A DNA stretch of 64,000 bases from Cepaea nemoralis. Lineage: Eukaryota; Mollusca; Gastropoda; Stylommatophora; Helicidae. How positions within the stretch are numbered: position 1 is the first letter of the stretch; each line of letters opens with the position of its first letter. This document shows, piece after piece, positions 21,320-32,440 of the stretch. Under the pieces are notes generated by a model. It was not told where the DNA came from. It worked only from the letters and a program-made list of their open reading frames with translations, and searched no databases. The translations under genes and the position numbers were made by a program. The stretch covers positions 695,001 through 759,000 of the forward strand of contig JACEFZ010017451.1 of NCBI GenBank assembly GCA_014155875.1, in the 5' to 3' direction.

Positions 21320-22430
21320 GTTTCAGTAGATTCACTTATAGTAAGATTGTATAAATTGTTTGAATTGAGTCAATTTCTCTTGTACAATTGTGTGAATTGA
21401 TTGAATCGATTTGTTGACTCGTATAGAACTTGATGGTTTGATTCAATCATGTATATGACTCTTGTACAACCTGATGGTTTGATATAATCGAGTAGATGAC
21501 TCGTTTGCAGCTTTATGGTTCAGTTTAATTGAGTCAATGATTCTAGTACAACTTGATGGTTTGATAGAATCGAGTAGATGACTCTTGTACAAATTGATGA
21601 TTTGGTTTAATTGTGTCAATGACACTTGTGCAACTTGATGGTGTGGTCTAATTGAGTCAATAATTCTTGTACAATTTGATGGTTTGATAGAATCGACTAG
21701 ATGACTCTTGTTCAATTTGATGGTTTGATAGAATCGAGTATTTGACTCTTGTACACCTTGATGGTTTGATATAATTGAGTCATTGACTCTTGTACAACTT
21801 GATGGTTTTATAGAATTGAATTTATGTCTTTTGTTTACTTGATGATTTGATAGAATCGAGTAGATGACTCTTGTTCCATTTGATGTTTTGGTAGAATCGA
21901 GTATTTGACTCTTGTACAACTTGATGGTTTGATATAATTTAGTCATTGACTCTTGTACAACTTGATGGTTTGATAGAATTGAATAGATGTCTTTTGTATA
22001 ACTGGGTGGTTTGATAGAATCCAGTAGATGTCATTTGTATAACTTGATGGTTTGGTAGAATCGAGTAGATGATTCTTGTACAACTTGATGGTTTGATAGA
22101 ATCGAGTAGATGTCTTTTGTATAACTTGATGGTTTGTTGGATCGAGAAGATGATTCTTGTACAACGTGATGATGTGATAGAATCGAGTAGATGTCTTTTG
22201 TATAACTTGATGGGTTGATAGAACTGAGTCAATGACTCTTGTACAACTTGATGGGTTGGTCTAATTGAGTCAATGACTCTTGTAAAACTTGATGGTTTGA
22301 TAGAATCGAGTATCTGACTCTTGTACACTTTGATGGTTTGGTCTAATTTAGTCAATGACTCTTGTACAACTTGATGGTTTGATAGAATCGAGTATTTGAC
22401 TGTTGTACAACTTGATAAAGACTAAAGCGG
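21320..22430. repeat. 41-base minisatellite, about 26 units
   Basis: Unit gactcttgtacaacttgatg then gtttgatagaatcgagtagat. Because 3 x 41 = 123, the minus-strand frames read as a 41-residue repeat (LYKSHLLDSIKPSSC, then TRIIDSI). There are few stops, but this is repeat-driven. A diverged form with ttgatggtttgattcaatca starts the array near 21420. Confidence 0.93.
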
Positions 22431-22600
22431 TTAAAGGCAAAAAGATCGGCTTCATTGTACTGGGTTCTATCCCACATGACTCTTGTCTCTTTCTGCAGGC
22501 CTGCCGAAAAAGCTACACAAAACACGAACTCAGTATCTCCAGCGGCGACCCCCAGGAGTTTCCGAAAACATTGCCCGTGAACCGATTGACATCTCATAAA
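22425..22600 (-). mobile_element. SINE-2 fragment
   Basis: The minus strand carries gttttcggaaactcctgggg, gagttcgtgttttgtgtagc, gaaagagacaagagtcatgt and gcaatgaag-like blocks in the SINE-2 order. The tRNA-like head is missing. Confidence 0.7.
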
Positions 22601-22616
22601 AGAACTCGATGGACGG

Positions 22617-23245
<629 letters not shown>

Positions 23246-23560
23246 TCATGTCTGTTCGCAGACATCTGCTCATGTACTGCCAAACATTTCTGATACACAT
23301 ATTTCTCCATGTGATGATGTCTAACTTCTAGCATCTTCTCTCTCGGCCTCCCACTGTCGTTCTACCCACCCAACCTTTCCGTGATTACGAGTTCTCAAGC
23401 TGTCCTTTTCTCACAATGTGCCGATAGAATATGGTCTGTCTTCTATTGATGCTAGTAAGCATTTCTATGTATGAGTTAACTTCTTTCAAGATATCTTCAT
23501 TACACTTTTTATCTGCCCGCTGTTTTCTTCTACAAAACTACACCTTCAATATAATTCCTC
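23246..23560 (-). pseudogene. LINE 3' coding fragment
   Basis: The minus strand reads approximately SINRRQTIFYRHI, then GRPREKMLEVRHHHMEKY, then CLAVHEQMSANRHD. This is the GRPR-type C-terminal region common in RTE-like LINEs. Frames change between the blocks. The trinucleotide tract starts at its 3' end. Confidence 0.6.
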
Positions 23561-24035
23561 ACGTATTTGCTATTGTCCATGATTCACATCATTATTTAAT
23601 GTCCTAGGAATGTGTGAGAGAGGTAACAGTTCACGCACCAGCGGCTGTATGTGACATCTAACAGCCTTGAAATAAACCGTTAGTTGTCCTTAGGTACACC
23701 GGCATTTTCAGCCAGGGGCTGCTGTCATTGAAAGCCGCAGGTTCGATTCCTTGGATGCCCACTGTGGCTTTCAATGTATATATTGTCTGGCGTGTCCTCA
23801 TATCTCTCCTCTTCTTCTATGACTTATATGAGTCATTAGATAATCCTCATTGCACATTGGCCCGTTCCGTCCATATTCAGCCCACTTCTGTGAGTGCAGA
23901 TTGGCATTTGTGAATTTACTTCTTTATTTAGTAGACCCAAGGGTTTCCTAACAAACAATATAACACTGTAGATCAGACATAGCACGCGTTGACCTAAAAA
24001 AGTCAGTTACAAGCAATTAAGTTACTTACCCAGTG
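23561..24035. other. Mostly unrecognised; B-box-like motif near 23740
   Basis: No coding motif. The bases ccgcaggttcgattccttgg at about 23731-23750 fit a pol III B box. No matching A box at proper spacing is clear, so this may be a worn SINE or tRNA fragment. Confidence 0.3.
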
Positions 24036-24050
24036 TCTGGACCCGATCAG

Positions 24051-24228
24051 TATATAACGGTTGACCCCAGCAAAGGTCACCGGGAGAGCCGACTCCGTGA
24101 CGTCAAAATCCAATGCGCGAAATCAGTTGCGCAGTCAGCCATTCAACATGGCGCGTACCTGGACAGAGGGAAGATGATCAGCGACGGGTGAGAAACTAAA
24201 CCCTCTCCTACAGCTTATTATGGTGAGT
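24051..24228 (+). promoter_or_regulatory. Candidate host promoter and first exon
   Basis: A cluster of promoter-like features: tatataa (24051-24057), a perfect cAMP-response-type palindrome tgacgtca (24098-24105), locally high CpG, a Kozak-like ATG (aacATGgcg, 24148) opening a 9-codon ORF, and a consensus splice donor atg|gtgagt (24222/24223) with another gtgaga at 24188. Together these suggest a 5' exon transcribed rightward. No downstream exon could be tied to it, and an LTR-type promoter is an alternative. Confidence 0.3.
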
Positions 24229-24727
24229 ACCTTTGTCCCCCGCATCTGTTACATCTAGATTTCTGTACCAGCTTTTGCTTCTTGTTATCGTGTGGCCCGC
24301 TGCGGAGGTCCTGAATGTTTGTGGGTCGGTTTAAGGACACTTGTTTTCTATTGTACGGATGAGTGAACTTGGGGAAATAAGACGAGCCTGGTCTTCTAGC
24401 AGACTTCGGACGGACGGGGAGGCTGTTGTCTTGCCCTTTTGTAGACAACCCGTTCGCTGTCTTTCCTCTTAAACTTCATTTAATACATCCGTAATCCGTA
24501 GAACTATCCTGGCTTGCCATCTATCTTTCCATCGAAGGACTGACACGTATTTGTGTTTATTGGCAGTCATTATTTGATAATTTATTTACGATATAAATTG
24601 TACTACATTAATGCAGTAAGTTAGTGTCTGTGTATTGATGTGTGTGTGCTGTCGGCATTTGAGATATCTATAATAACAAACATATAGGCGAACAATGCCG
24701 TATGCTGTAAAACAAATATTTACGGAA

Positions 24728-24730
<3 letters not shown>
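24229..24730. other. No feature recognised
   Basis: Unique-looking sequence. It would be first-intron DNA if the exon call at 24.05-24.23 kb is right. Confidence 0.35.

Positions 24731-24801
<71 letters not shown>
24731..24801. repeat. (AT)n microsatellite
   Basis: About 35 AT units. Confidence 0.97.
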
Positions 24802-24804
<3 letters not shown>

Positions 24805-25274
24805 ACAAAATGGTTTCCTTAACTTACCTATATACATTTTAGCTCTTACCAGCTTCTTCAATTCACGGATTGGTATGAAGTTATTTGCACATGTAACTTA
24901 ATCATGAATTTAGCTTTGTGACTGCCCAGAAACTTGGGAAATTATTGTGGTGGTTTCCTCTTGACCTCCACATCTGTATTGTAGATTCATATGCTGCACA
25001 CATTCTATTGTGGGTAATTGTTATAATTTGGCAGTGTGCAAGTATGGCTTACCCTTATTAATTTACAGCTACTGAGGGATTTTAATTTACATAGTGTGCA
25101 TATGAAACCTGCTGTTTTGTGCCCTTATCCCCTTATCCAAGAAGTCTAGATATCTGATTCACTACTTCAAATCAAGGGAGAGTATAACATCCTTTGATGT
25201 CAGACAAAGATGTGTAATGTCCCCTAATTTGTTTACATTATACAATGAGTCTACCCTGGTCAGTTAAACCTGTG
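24802..25274. other. No feature recognised
   Basis: A/T-rich unique sequence without a supported frame. Confidence 0.4.
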
Positions 25275-25400
25275 TTAACTTTTTTGTTCAGAAAGCAATG
25301 GCAACCTACTGAGCTTAAAATTGTCTAGAAAATCAAGCCGGCATTGGGGTTGATTGCCACATCCTGCAAAGGACATGCACCATGTTACATAGAAAATATG
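25275..25400 (+). mobile_element. SINE-3 3' fragment
   Basis: ttcagaaagcaatggcaacc, tactgagcttaaaattgtct, then ggggttgattgccacatcct match the SINE-3 3' domain. The tRNA-like head is absent. Confidence 0.75.
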
Positions 25401-26756
25401 TCAGAGGTCGCAGTTTTTATATTGTGAGTTTGTTCAACATGGTTAGAAGATGAATAGAAAGTTTTACTTGAACGGCATGAAGCATTTTAGAGAGACAGTA
25501 TGCCCTTTTCAGGGCCCATTCCCAACTGGTCCAAGCCTGACATCCAGCTCACGCCTGTGGCTCCTAGTAGCTCTAGTTGCTGTCAGCATGCACAGCATGC
25601 AGTAGCGCCCCCCCCCCCCCCCCCAGCAACGACTGTGACAGGCTGGCAAAACCAGACGAGGGTGTGGCCAATTCGGTGTCAAACCAATCGGTGAACTAGA
25701 GTATACCTACTCAGCATGTGAGGACAGGATTTGGCAGACTGCGCGGAAGAAATCATTGATGATCCAACGGGTAAGATGGTGTTTACCTGCAGAGTTTGTG
25801 GAATGTAATTAGCACGGCAAGGCATGTAGCGCGCCCTGTCATCTACTGCACTTGTATTCATCTCCAGTCATCTTAATTTGTCTTGCCACTGGATTCAGAT
25901 GGACTCAGGAGAGAGAGAGTGTAGTCGACAAATTGTGCAACTCATCCTCACTTTAATCCAATTCATCGCACAAGTCATTCTTCATCCAACTTCGCAACAA
26001 AAAAAAAACCACAGCAGGAGATCCTCCTCCTGGAATGTTAAGCATTCCTTACCCACTTTGTCAAAGAACATTTTGAGCCAAAATAGGCATTATCAGCCAT
26101 CTTAGAACTCACGGCTCCAAAACTTCAACCCCACTAGATGAAATGAACAGTCATCATCATTCTTGATGGACAAAAAAGAAAAAAAAGCATGCAAAAAAGA
26201 AAGCACTGTATGGATAAGCAAAACTTGGATGCAACGTCAAGGCAATGCACTTACACTCAGGCCACAACTTATTTTTGACCTTTTGGCAAGGATGAGACGA
26301 CTGTTGTCCCACTGCCACAGAATACAGCTTCCTGCTGATTTGTTTCTTGTTCACAAAGTTGAAATTCACACTTCATGGTCACTAATTTCAGACCAAAGAA
26401 GAGATAATTGTAAATTTTGCTAAGAAATGCATGGTATCCTAGAAAATGATTCCCAGGATGTATCCAAGAACTGGAAAACATTTTGGGAGTAGTGGATGGG
26501 AGTGTTTCGAAGGAGACAACTTAAATTGTAAGACAAGTCAGATAGAATTATAAGGAAATCTAATAGAATTTTGTGTAAAGTTCAGTTTCTACTTTGGTCT
26601 GTCCTTGTATATAGGTCATCAAAAGACAAGTTTGTACATGCCAAAACATTCAAAGCTTGCCTCATTTGGGGATGTCACATACCCATAATACCCTTTCAGG
26701 GGTAGAATTCCAGGAAATAGTAAAGGGTTAAAGGAGAAGAGAAAGACAGAGAATCA
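25401..26756. other. Long unannotated stretch with one weak exon candidate
   Basis: No convincing gene. A run of about 16 C lies at 25609-25624. Bases 25718-25771 (cag before tgtgaggac, through ccaacgg before gtaaga) would fit a short internal exon with acceptor and donor, encoding CEDRIWQTARKKSLMIQR in the one open frame. There is no independent support. The frames around 26160-26480 are short and overlap on both strands. Confidence 0.2.
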
Positions 26757-26985
26757 GTGGACAGGATGTTGTTTTTCCACACTTGTTAGAGCATTGCTTT
26801 TCTGATTCGGCAGCTTCTGCAGCTTGTCTTGTTCCAGGCATAAACATGTTACCTTTCCTCTGGAGTAAACTAGGCAGGCCGAAAGGGAGATGCAGCATGG
26901 GCAACACATGGTCTCTAAATTCAGCCCTGTGCTAGATGGGAGGTATAACTCCATTTTACAAACTACATCTATCAAGACAGCCAAG
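26757..26985 (-). repeat. Dispersed repeat RepX, minus copy
   Basis: The minus strand shares blocks with 34318-34565: gagaccatgtgttgcccatg, ctggagtaaa inverted as ctttactccagagg, gcagaagctgccg and atcagaaaagcaatgct. The same peptide core ETMCCPC ... ACLVYSRG can be read in both. It is a dispersed element of unknown type, about 230 bases. Confidence 0.7.
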
Positions 26986-27144
26986 TGCCACTCAGTGCTT
27001 TAATAAGGCAGAGAGCAGTGGAAGACTCTGATTGCTGATGCCTTCATCATGGTATCTCTTTGACTTTGCTGAATGCTAAAGTTGGGATGAGTGGATGATT
27101 GTTAGGCATGCCTGCCATAGAAGCCAGATGTGAAGAAGCAAAGG

Positions 27145-27390
27145 TAATCTATAAGGGTTAATGGGCAACAGACTCGTCTCCATTCCACCGGGTTTGATCC
27201 CAAATAGCTTGGTCCTTTTCAGCAGGGCTGCTTGACAAAAGTTTCATACAAAGCCTGAATTCTGCAGCTACAGCTATAACCCCTGGAGTCTTAAGAGAAA
27301 ATCGCATTCCTGAACTGAATGACGGAATTCCGAGATTGAACCCACAACTTTTGAACATGAGGCAGGGGGCTTAATCACTTAGCCATTGAT
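27145..27390 (-). mobile_element. SINE-2 copy, diverged
   Basis: The minus strand starts atggctaagtgattaag (A-box region), then gttgtgggttcaatctcgg (B box). The body follows with aagactccaggggttatagc, gaccaagctatttgggatca and gtggaatggagacgag, in SINE-2 order. Confidence 0.7.
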
Positions 27391-27664
27391 GGTCATCTGT
27401 GCAGCTTGGCCAGGTGTTTAATGATGATGGGATGTACTCCAAATCAGGTGTCTTCAATTTGTGTGACTTTCAGACTTACAGACATCGTGACTTGGAACCA
27501 TTCTTAGTGATAATACCAGAGCTCTTTATTGGCCTGATGAAGCTGAATGATTCAGTCTTTCTTAGTGGCGGCAGTTTGTATTTTGTTTCTGTTCTCTCTC
27601 CCCCTCCTCTTCCCTCCCGATGGGGACTTTAAACACATGATGACTGGACCAGCAGATGTGTGGC

Positions 27665-28277
27665 CGATGTGTTATAGATTTGTTGAATGGGTTTATGCTT
27701 GTAACACTGGAGTCACTGGCGCAGACAGCTTAGTTATAGATCTGTTCAATAGGTCTATTGTTGTGTTGACACTTTGAGTCACTGACGCAGACAGCTTAGT
27801 TATAGATCTGTTGAATAGGTTTATGGTTGTGTTGACACTTTGAGTCACTGATGCAGACAGCTTAGTTATAGATCTGTTGAATAGGTTTATGGTTGTGTTG
27901 ACATGAGTCACTGATGCAGACAGCTTAGTTATAGATCTGTTGAATAGGTTTATGGTTGGTTGACACTTTGAGTCACTGACGCAGACAGCTTAGTTATAGA
28001 TCTGTTGAATAGGTTTATGGTTGTGTTGACATGAGTCACTGACGCAGACAGCTTAGTTATAGATCTGTTGAATAGGTTTATGGTTGGTTGACACTTTGAG
28101 TCACTGACGCAGACAGCTTAGCTATAGATCTGTTGAATAGGTTTATGGTTGGTTGACACTTTGAGTCACTGACGCAGACAGCTTAGTTATAAATTTGTTG
28201 AATAGGTTTATGGTTGTGTTGACAGAGACACTGATGCAGACAGCTTAGTTATAGATCTGTTGAATAGATTTATGGTT
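27665..28277. repeat. 66-base satellite, left part
   Basis: About nine units of agtcactgacgcagacagct, tagttatagatctgttgaat, aggtttatggttg and a tgttgacacttt segment that is variably shortened. The same satellite continues at 32039 beyond the inserted LINE. Confidence 0.93.
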
Positions 28278-28283
28278 CAGTTA

Positions 28284-28757
28284 TCAATTATCAGTTGGGG
28301 TATCTTCATTGCACTCCGGACATGTCCATAGGTGCTCAGATCCTCCCTCCAACACATGCATCAGCGTTCGGTGGCTAATAGTGCCAGTTCTGTGTTGGTT
28401 GATGAAGCTCTTTGTTTTCCCGATGTACCTCTCGCGTCTGGCTGTGCCGATTCTTACTCCCAAGTCTTTCATCCTGGACAGCAATGTGGAGTCACTGACG
28501 TCAAAGTCCTCTGTTCTCGCCATATCTTTGAGAACGTTAATAACATCGGCACGATCCATGGGCTGGCCATCTACAGGGGGTGCAGAGCCAGCCAGTTTAT
28601 CAGCTCGTTCATTTCCCTCGACTCCCGCATGTCCCGGGACGAAGATGAAGGTGACTTTACGGACAACAGACTTCCGCAGCGACTCAGTCCACTGTCTACG
28701 TACAGATCCAGCTTCGACCTTCTGAATCATGCTCATTGAATCACTTAGTACACACAC
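28284..28757 (-). pseudogene. RNase H C-terminal half of the LINE, out of frame
   Basis: Continues the same protein in the next frame: CVLSDSMSMIQKVEAG (third catalytic Asp), VTFIFVPGHAGVEGNERADK (fourth Asp), and a C-terminal tail with LWTCPECNED. The junction is a CA/GT run (28750-28757). The minus strand has four GT units, and five would restore RVCVLSDSM. The break is thus a one-unit contraction of a dinucleotide run, either a real recent mutation or a sequencing/assembly error. Confidence 0.9.
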
Positions 28758-31700
28758 GTTGGTATAAATGCTGTGATTCCAGCCATATGAAAGCCTGTGT
28801 AACTGCCATCACCTCCATCGTCATGCTGCTCGTGGTCATAGAGTGGGCACCACTGGATTCTTGAACGGTTCGGCCCGCTGAATGGGCTGTAAATGCCCAC
28901 GCACTTCTCTGCTGCTTTACAACAGATCCATCTGTATAGATTAGCACTTCGGGGCTATCTGAGTGTTCATAGATGAGCGCGTTAACCTCTGCATTGACAG
29001 CGGCAAGGTTCTGCTCTCTGCACCGTCTGTCGAGTGTGATAATGCAGGAGAAAGTGCACTTAAAAGCTGGAGGCACCGGCACCCATTCCTTGCCGGGGTT
29101 GATACTGGTAAGACTGCAGACCTGTCTGACGACATCTTCCGCCCGACCCATCCATGACTTGCCCCTCTTTAGCCTGTCACCCTTTTCTCTGAATATAGCG
29201 TCATGCAGAGGGTGCTGCTCATCTGCACTTATTTTTAAGTATGCACGAGCTCTCCAGATCTTGATCCTGTGTTCCATTATCGGGAAGTCAAGGAGGTATC
29301 TCATTGCTACACAGCTGGTGTCTCTCGTGCAGCCCAAAATGATGCGCATGGCTTCGTTTTGTACCTTTTCAAGTCTTCCAATCTGTGTAGGGCTGACAGT
29401 GAGGATGGCCAGGGCATACTCGATGCGTGAAAGCACAAGTCCTTGGAACAGAAGTATTAGCAGTCTTTGCTCGATATTGGCAGTCGCCATGACTCTCATT
29501 GCTGACAAACCTTTTCGAGCCTTCGTTATGACATAATCGACATGATCTCTGAAGGACAGGCTACGATCAAGCCTCACGCCAAGATATGTCATTGACTGGG
29601 TTCTACTCAAAATGCTCCCATCCATTCTTACTGCCGGCAGGTCTGTTTTCACAATATGGTTGTTTAGGGAGAACCATGTAACCGATGCCTTTGCAGGGTT
29701 GACAAGGGCGTCGGCATCAGCACACCATGAGGAAATACGATCTAGTTCGCCCTGCATATCATTGGCAACCGCCTGTCTATCTCGACCCTGTCGATACACG
29801 AGGATGTCGTCAACGAATGACAGAGTCCTACCCCTCCCGTCCAACTGTTGTTCAGTGATCGGCACCGTATACACGTTGAATAGTACTGGTGACAGTGGTG
29901 AACCCTGCGGCAATCCTGGACATATCGTTATCGGCTCAGAAGACCAACTCCCGCATCTTAGCACCACCTTCCTTTGGAGCAGAACTGCAGCTATCCATCG
30001 TACAAGGTGAGGGTGCACTTTCAGTCTGAGGAGGGTTTGCATCAAGTGCTCGAAAGATACTCTGTTATATGCGTCCTCTAAGTCTATGGCGGCCGCACAT
30101 GTCTCTTCTCTGACCTGAAATCCTTCGTAAACATCTTGAGCAAAGACCGCCGCATTCAGCCATGACTCTTTGTTGCGTCTGTACCCTCCAAGTGTGGGCG
30201 GGAAGCAGCTGAGTTGTTCCAAGTCACAAGCAAGTCTGTGTGCTACAATTTTCTCCAGTAACTTGCCCGCAGTGTTCTGCATCGTAATGATTCTGTAGCC
30301 GCTTATCTTGGAATGGTCTTTGTTCGGTTTTGGCAGCGGCAGCAAGTAGCTGTGTAGCCATTCTTCTTTGATCTGACCCCTCTGGATACTGGTGTTGAAT
30401 TCTCTGGCCAGTTCTTCCATGTCATCATCTGATATCACCAGTAGGTCACCATATCGGATGCCGTCTGGGCCTGGGGCGGTGTTAGGTGATTTCTTGAGCA
30501 TCGCACGCATCATCTCAGCTGTGATTATCCATTCTTCGTCTGTCCCGACCCCCTCGCACAACTGAGATAGTGTCGTTGTGGTCCTCTGTCTGGCGGGCTC
30601 GTCTTTCTGGTCAGTCTGTTCTATGTAGCGTGCAAGAAGGGCCTTACCTTTATCCGCATCCGACTTTTTCCATGTGAGGTCTGTGCCTTGAAAGTCTGGA
30701 ATACCCCTACGTTGTGCGGCACCGTTCATGCTCTTATGGAGGCGCCAGAACGTCGTAAGAGATCGCTCGGAGCACACCTTCCTGCAGAACTCGTCCCATT
30801 TTTCGGCCTTGGCCTGTTTGGCGCAGGATTTGAATAAAGTCGTCGTCCTATCGACCTCAGTCTTCAGGTTTGCCAACTCAACCTGTGGCATGTTAGCCTT
30901 TCTGGCCTTTTGCCAGTCTTTGACAGCCTGCCTCTTTCCCAGCCATGCCTTCTCGACCTCTCCATTCCACCATGGTGGCTGCAACCATCTTTCTTGTCTC
31001 CTGCGGGAGGAAGTTAGTTTTCTTCTTCTGATCTTGCTTATGGCGTCTTGACCAGTGTTGTCGTACGGGAAGGCATTTGTCTTGTTTCTTTGACTCATGG
31101 CCCTGTCTTTCTTGATCAGGATGACACAAGGGTAGTGGTCACTATCGTGGTATCCCAGTGTGCCCCACCGGCACCTTGGTGCGATGGTGGGCGACACCAG
31201 AGCCAAGTCAATGACGCTGTCAGAGTCACCTGGTCGAGTGGCTATTCTAGTGACCTTCCCATCATTCAGACAGATTAGGGCAGCAGATGCCAGGGCGTCC
31301 TCCAGATCTTCTCCCTGTCTATTGGTGATGCAATTCCCCCATTGACTGCCTCTGGCATTGAAGTCCCCACAGTAGATAATATGCCTTTCATCCATATTGA
31401 ACAAACTCTGCCATTGTCGCACGTCGACCTTCCCATTTCGCGCATAAACGTTCACGATTACAAGCTGCACTGGCGTCATTATTCTTAATGCTTGCACTTG
31501 CAGGGCATCACTGTTCCAGGAAGACATATCGATCTCAGACACTAGTATGTTGTCGCGGACCAGAATGGCCTGTCCGAGGTGCCGCCTGTTAAAGAATCCC
31601 TGAAATCCCGCGACATTGACTGTTCCGTCGCCGAGCTGTGTTTCTTGTAAGACTACAATATCGTTTCCGTAGAGTAGTTTTTCAAGAATGGGTCGGCGTT

Positions 31701-31923
31701 GACTAAATGATGCACAGTTCCAGTACAGTACTCGAACGTTTCCGATACCCAATCTGTCACATTTTAAACGCCTTCTGCGCGCGCCTGCCCTCTTCCCACG
31801 CTGTGTCCTTGCGGGTCGTCTGGTCGTCGTGTTAGGCTTAACTATCGCCACCGGGCGCCGATGATACGCCGAAGGAAGTCCGGGCGCGCGTGCACGAACT
31901 CCGTTGCACGGTCCGAACTCCAT
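28741..31923 (-). CDS. LINE endonuclease / reverse transcriptase / start of RNase H
   Basis: Starts at the first in-frame ATG (31923, MEFGPCNGV). The open frame extends 31 codons upstream to a TTG, which is unlikely as a eukaryotic start. Counting from that upstream TTG: residues 91-305 are the APE-type endonuclease (VLYWNC, LQET, CGDFNARG at 216-223, SVIDLALVSP, SDHYP). Residues about 505-870 are RT (NTAPGPDGI, AAIDLEDAYNRV with Asp645, GLPQGSPLSPVLFNVY, FVDD at 734-737 in place of FADD). Residues 1024-1090 begin RNase H (IYTDGSV, then MTMEVMAVTQAF). About 1060 codons without a stop imply recent mobility. The frame ends at TGA 28741 after a 2-base loss. Confidence 0.92.
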   Translation of the reverse strand: MEFGPCNGVRARAPGLPSAYHRRPVAIVKPNTTTRRPARTQRGKRAGARRRRLKCDRLGIGNVRVLYWNCASFSQRRPILEKLLYGNDIVVLQETQLGDGTVNVAGFQGFFNRRHLGQAILVRDNILVSEIDMSSWNSDALQVQALRIMTPVQLVIVNVYARNGKVDVRQWQSLFNMDERHIIYCGDFNARGSQWGNCITNRQGEDLEDALASAALICLNDGKVTRIATRPGDSDSVIDLALVSPTIAPRCRWGTLGYHDSDHYPCVILIKKDRAMSQRNKTNAFPYDNTGQDAISKIRRRKLTSSRRRQERWLQPPWWNGEVEKAWLGKRQAVKDWQKARKANMPQVELANLKTEVDRTTTLFKSCAKQAKAEKWDEFCRKVCSERSLTTFWRLHKSMNGAAQRRGIPDFQGTDLTWKKSDADKGKALLARYIEQTDQKDEPARQRTTTTLSQLCEGVGTDEEWIITAEMMRAMLKKSPNTAPGPDGIRYGDLLVISDDDMEELAREFNTSIQRGQIKEEWLHSYLLPLPKPNKDHSKISGYRIITMQNTAGKLLEKIVAHRLACDLEQLSCFPPTLGGYRRNKESWLNAAVFAQDVYEGFQVREETCAAAIDLEDAYNRVSFEHLMQTLLRLKVHPHLVRWIAAVLLQRKVVLRCGSWSSEPITICPGLPQGSPLSPVLFNVYTVPITEQQLDGRGRTLSFVDDILVYRQGRDRQAVANDMQGELDRISSWCADADALVNPAKASVTWFSLNNHIVKTDLPAVRMDGSILSRTQSMTYLGVRLDRSLSFRDHVDYVITKARKGLSAMRVMATANIEQRLLILLFQGLVLSRIEYALAILTVSPTQIGRLEKVQNEAMRIILGCTRDTSCVAMRYLLDFPIMEHRIKIWRARAYLKISADEQHPLHDAIFREKGDRLKRGKSWMGRAEDVVRQVCSLTSINPGKEWVPVPPAFKCTFSCIITLDRRCREQNLAAVNAEVNALIYEHSDSPEVLIYTDGSVVKQQRSAWAFTAHSAGRTVQESSGAHSMTTSSMTMEVMAVTQAFIWLESQHLYQRVCTK

Positions 31924-32038
31924 TTCACCACAAAAAACACACTTAATCCATAAACATTTCGGAAAAAACACGTTCCATTTTACGGGACGAAGAAATGTCC
32001 CGCCATCTTGCTTCAAGGGAACTCACTCATAATCCAGG

Positions 32039-32325
32039 TTTATGGTTGTAACACTGGAGTCAATGATGCAGATACTTAGTTATAGATCTATTGAATAGGT
32101 TTATGTTTGTAGCACTTGAGTCACTAAGGCACACAGCTTAATTATAGATCTGTTGAAAAGGTTTATGGTTGTACTACTTGAGTCACTGACACACATACTA
32201 CTTGAGTCACTGACACACACAGCTCAGTTACAGATCTGTTGAATAGGTTTATGGTTGTACTACTTGAGTCACTGACACACACAGCTTAGTTAAAGATTTG
32301 TTAAATGAGTTTATACTTTTATTTA
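32039..32325. repeat. 66-base satellite, right part
   Basis: Four to five diverged units (cttagttatagatctattga, ataggtttatg, ttgtactacttgagtcactg, acacacacagc), clearly the same family as 27665-28277. Confidence 0.88.
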
Positions 32326-32440
32326 ATCATTGGAGTCAGTTTCTGCAGTTTCTTGTGGATGTGAAATAACCTCATTCAGTGATATTCTGAACAATATGAA
32401 AGATTCATAAGTGAGAAGCAGATGATTTTAAAGCATTTTT
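32326..32440. other. Spacer between two satellites
   Basis: Short unique sequence. No feature seen. Confidence 0.4.

Larger units (their letters stand above)
28278..32038 (-). mobile_element. Nearly intact 3.76-kb LINE (LINE-D superfamily) in satellite DNA
   Basis: A full-length-looking non-LTR element on the minus strand. The 9-base tttatggtt lies at both ends (28269-28277, 32039-32047), consistent with a target duplication, although it is also part of the satellite unit. It carries one long ORF with endonuclease, RT and RNase H. There is no gag-like first ORF. The 3' end is not poly-A but actgataattgataactg, close after the stop codon. RNase H-bearing single-ORF LINEs occur in the I/Ingi group. 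The clade was not tested. Confidence 0.88.

Noticed and set aside
29612..31345. Plus-strand frames of 76-132 codons
   Set aside because: Antisense shadows of the intact minus-strand LINE ORF.
31924..32016. Extension of the LINE ORF to a TTG start
   Set aside because: TTG is not a normal start in animals. The first in-frame ATG is at 31923, and the upstream codons may be 5' UTR.
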